The translations under genes and the position numbers were made by a program. Positions 21,291 through 22,406 of a stretch of 22,406 bases of DNA are shown piece by piece. A model generated the notes under the pieces. It was not told the DNA's origin and did no database searches. It was given only the letters and a program-made list of their open reading frames with translations. The number at the start of each line of letters is the position of its first letter. Position 1 is the stretch's first letter. Where the stretch lies: contig CAZXSA010000057.1 in the NCBI GenBank assembly GCA_964642815.1, forward strand, positions 1-22,406, in the 5' to 3' direction. This DNA comes from JAAYCU01 sp964642815 (GTDB lineage: Bacteria > Planctomycetota > Phycisphaerae > UBA1845 > PWPN01).

Positions 21291-22406
21291 TGCCTTTGAT
21301 GATGAGTATTTCCGGCGTGCGGGGCGTTATTGGTGAATCGATGACCCCCACGTTGGCCGCTGAATTAGCCTGCGCGTTTGGGACTTATCTGGGTGGAGGA
21401 AAAGTGGTCGTCGGCCGCGACAGCCGCCCCAGCGGCATGATGATTCAACAAGCGGTCGTTTCCGGACTGCTGGCCACCGGATGCAAGGTTATATTGCTGG
21501 ACGTGGCCTCCACGCCGGGCACCGCCCTGATGGTCCGGCGCCATGCGGCCGACGGCGGCGTGATGATCACCGCCAGCCACAATCCGGTCATCTGGAACGG
21601 CATCAAATTTCTCACCAGCGAAGGCCTCGCCCCCCCGCCGGAGCAGGCCAAACGTATTTTTGAGATCTACCACCAGCGACAATTCGCCTTGGCCGAGGTC
21701 GAGCGCCTCGCCGACGCCGTCGACGACGCTTCCACCGTTGACGCCCACGTAAGCGCCGCCTTGGCCCTCGCCAAACCCGAGGAAACCGCCGCTCGGCGGT
21801 ATCGCGTCGTTCTCGATAGCGTGAACGGCGCCGGCGGGGCCGAGGGGATTATGCTCCTGGAAAAGCTCGGCTGCGAAGTAATTCCCATGAACATCGAGCC
21901 AAACGGCCGATTTGCCCACGTACCCGAGCCATTGGCCGAGAATCTCACCGACCTTTGCCGGGTTGTCCGGGAACACAAGGCCGACATCGGCTTTGCGCAG
22001 GATCCCGACGCCGACCGCTGCGCTATCGTGGACGAAACCGGCCGCTACATCGGCGAGGAATACACGCTCGCCCTGATGGCCAAATATCTGTTCGCGACGC
22101 GGCCCGGTCCGACGGCGGCCAACCTGTCCACCTCGCGAATGATCGACGATCTGGCCACAGCCGCGGGCGGGCCCTGTCGGGTATTTCGCTCGGCCGTCGG
22201 CGAGGCCAATGTCGTCGAGACGATGAAAGCCAACGGCTGCCGGTTCGGCGGCGAGGGCAACGGCGGGGTGATCGATCTGCGCGTCGGCCCGGTCCGCGAT
22301 AGCCTCGTGGCCATGGCTTTGACCCTGCAACTGATGAGCCATAGCGGCAAATCCGTCAGCCAACTGGTCGCGGAAATCCCCCGGTACGTCATGATTAAGG
22401 AAAAAT
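21290..22406 (+). CDS. glmM: Phosphoglucosamine mutase (GlmM-type phosphohexomutase), 3' end missing
   Basis: The first 372 codons of an alpha-D-phosphohexomutase running off the right edge; about 75-100 residues are missing. Catalytic phosphoserine S96 is in ITASHNP (93-99), the Mg-binding loop is DPDADR (238-243), and the sugar-specificity loop is GEGNGGVI (321-328). It converts glucosamine-6-phosphate to glucosamine-1-phosphate for UDP-GlcNAc, hence peptidoglycan and surface glycans. The GEGNGG loop, rather than GGExSGH, resembles the archaeal-type branch and its planctomycete relatives, so phosphomannomutase or phosphoglucomutase activity is possible. ATG 21290 overlaps the upstream stop by one base. 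A later in-frame ATG (codons 4 and 5) is also possible. Confidence 0.88.
   Translation, partial: MPLMMSISGVRGVIGESMTPTLAAELACAFGTYLGGGKVVVGRDSRPSGMMIQQAVVSGLLATGCKVILLDVASTPGTALMVRRHAADGGVMITASHNPVIWNGIKFLTSEGLAPPPEQAKRIFEIYHQRQFALAEVERLADAVDDASTVDAHVSAALALAKPEETAARRYRVVLDSVNGAGGAEGIMLLEKLGCEVIPMNIEPNGRFAHVPEPLAENLTDLCRVVREHKADIGFAQDPDADRCAIVDETGRYIGEEYTLALMAKYLFATRPGPTAANLSTSRMIDDLATAAGGPCRVFRSAVGEANVVETMKANGCRFGGEGNGGVIDLRVGPVRDSLVAMALTLQLMSHSGKSVSQLVAEIPRYVMIKEK

Noticed and set aside
21365..22363. 332-codon open frame on the minus strand
   Set aside because: It is antisense to the phosphohexomutase, whose plus-strand motifs (TASHNP, DPDADR, GEGNGG) are unmistakable. Long antisense frames are common in GC-rich genes.

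Overview
The window reads as one piece of a GC-rich bacterial chromosome, most likely from the Planctomycetota (Phycisphaerae or a relative). The taxonomic clues are indirect but agree with each other. There is a small membrane protein ending in a CxxCGYDLTG...RCPEC zinc ribbon, and a secreted protein with a PEP-CTERM sorting tail. A DUF5060/DUF4038-type glycoside hydrolase, a Tat-exported DUF362 protein and a large multi-domain extracellular protein are also present. No rRNA, tRNA, CRISPR array, intact insertion sequence or phage gene is visible.

Left block (1-6.7 kb), mostly cell maintenance. The first codons of a divergent FmdB-like zinc-ribbon gene lie at the left edge. They are followed by alanine racemase (peptidoglycan D-Ala), a single-domain STAS anti-sigma-factor antagonist and the zinc-ribbon membrane protein. 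On the other strand, hsp20 and lon form a two-gene proteostasis operon with a recognisable promoter. Divergent from it is a DUF362 protein with a twin-arginine signal.

Middle block (6.7-17.9 kb), accessory and partly decayed. A type II toxin-antitoxin pair has an intact antitoxin but a RelE/ParE-type toxin interrupted by an in-frame amber codon. A GT-C-type membrane glycosyltransferase, a PEP-CTERM protein, a secreted apiosidase-like glycoside hydrolase and an 831-residue secreted protein (lamin-tail, C39-like peptidase and calcium-binding repeats) follow. These are separated by long non-coding stretches at 9263-10159, 13065-13766 and 16263-17945. The stretches hold a dying REP-associated (RAYT) transposase, octamer tandem repeats, hairpins and terminators. 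A palindromic repeat occurs twice, at 1308-1364 and 7294-7350, in opposite orientation. Most mid-window products look built for the envelope or outside of the cell, consistent with polysaccharide and surface biology.

Right block (17.9-22.4 kb), conserved again. A YyaL/DUF255 thioredoxin-fold protein is followed by a secreted protein made of two copies of one roughly 80-residue module. That gene overlaps by one base the start of a GlmM-type phosphohexomutase, which runs off the right edge.

No unambiguous new defence or biosynthetic system is seen. The best leads are the multi-domain C39-like protein, the duplicated-module protein coupled to glmM, the amber-broken toxin and the dispersed palindrome.
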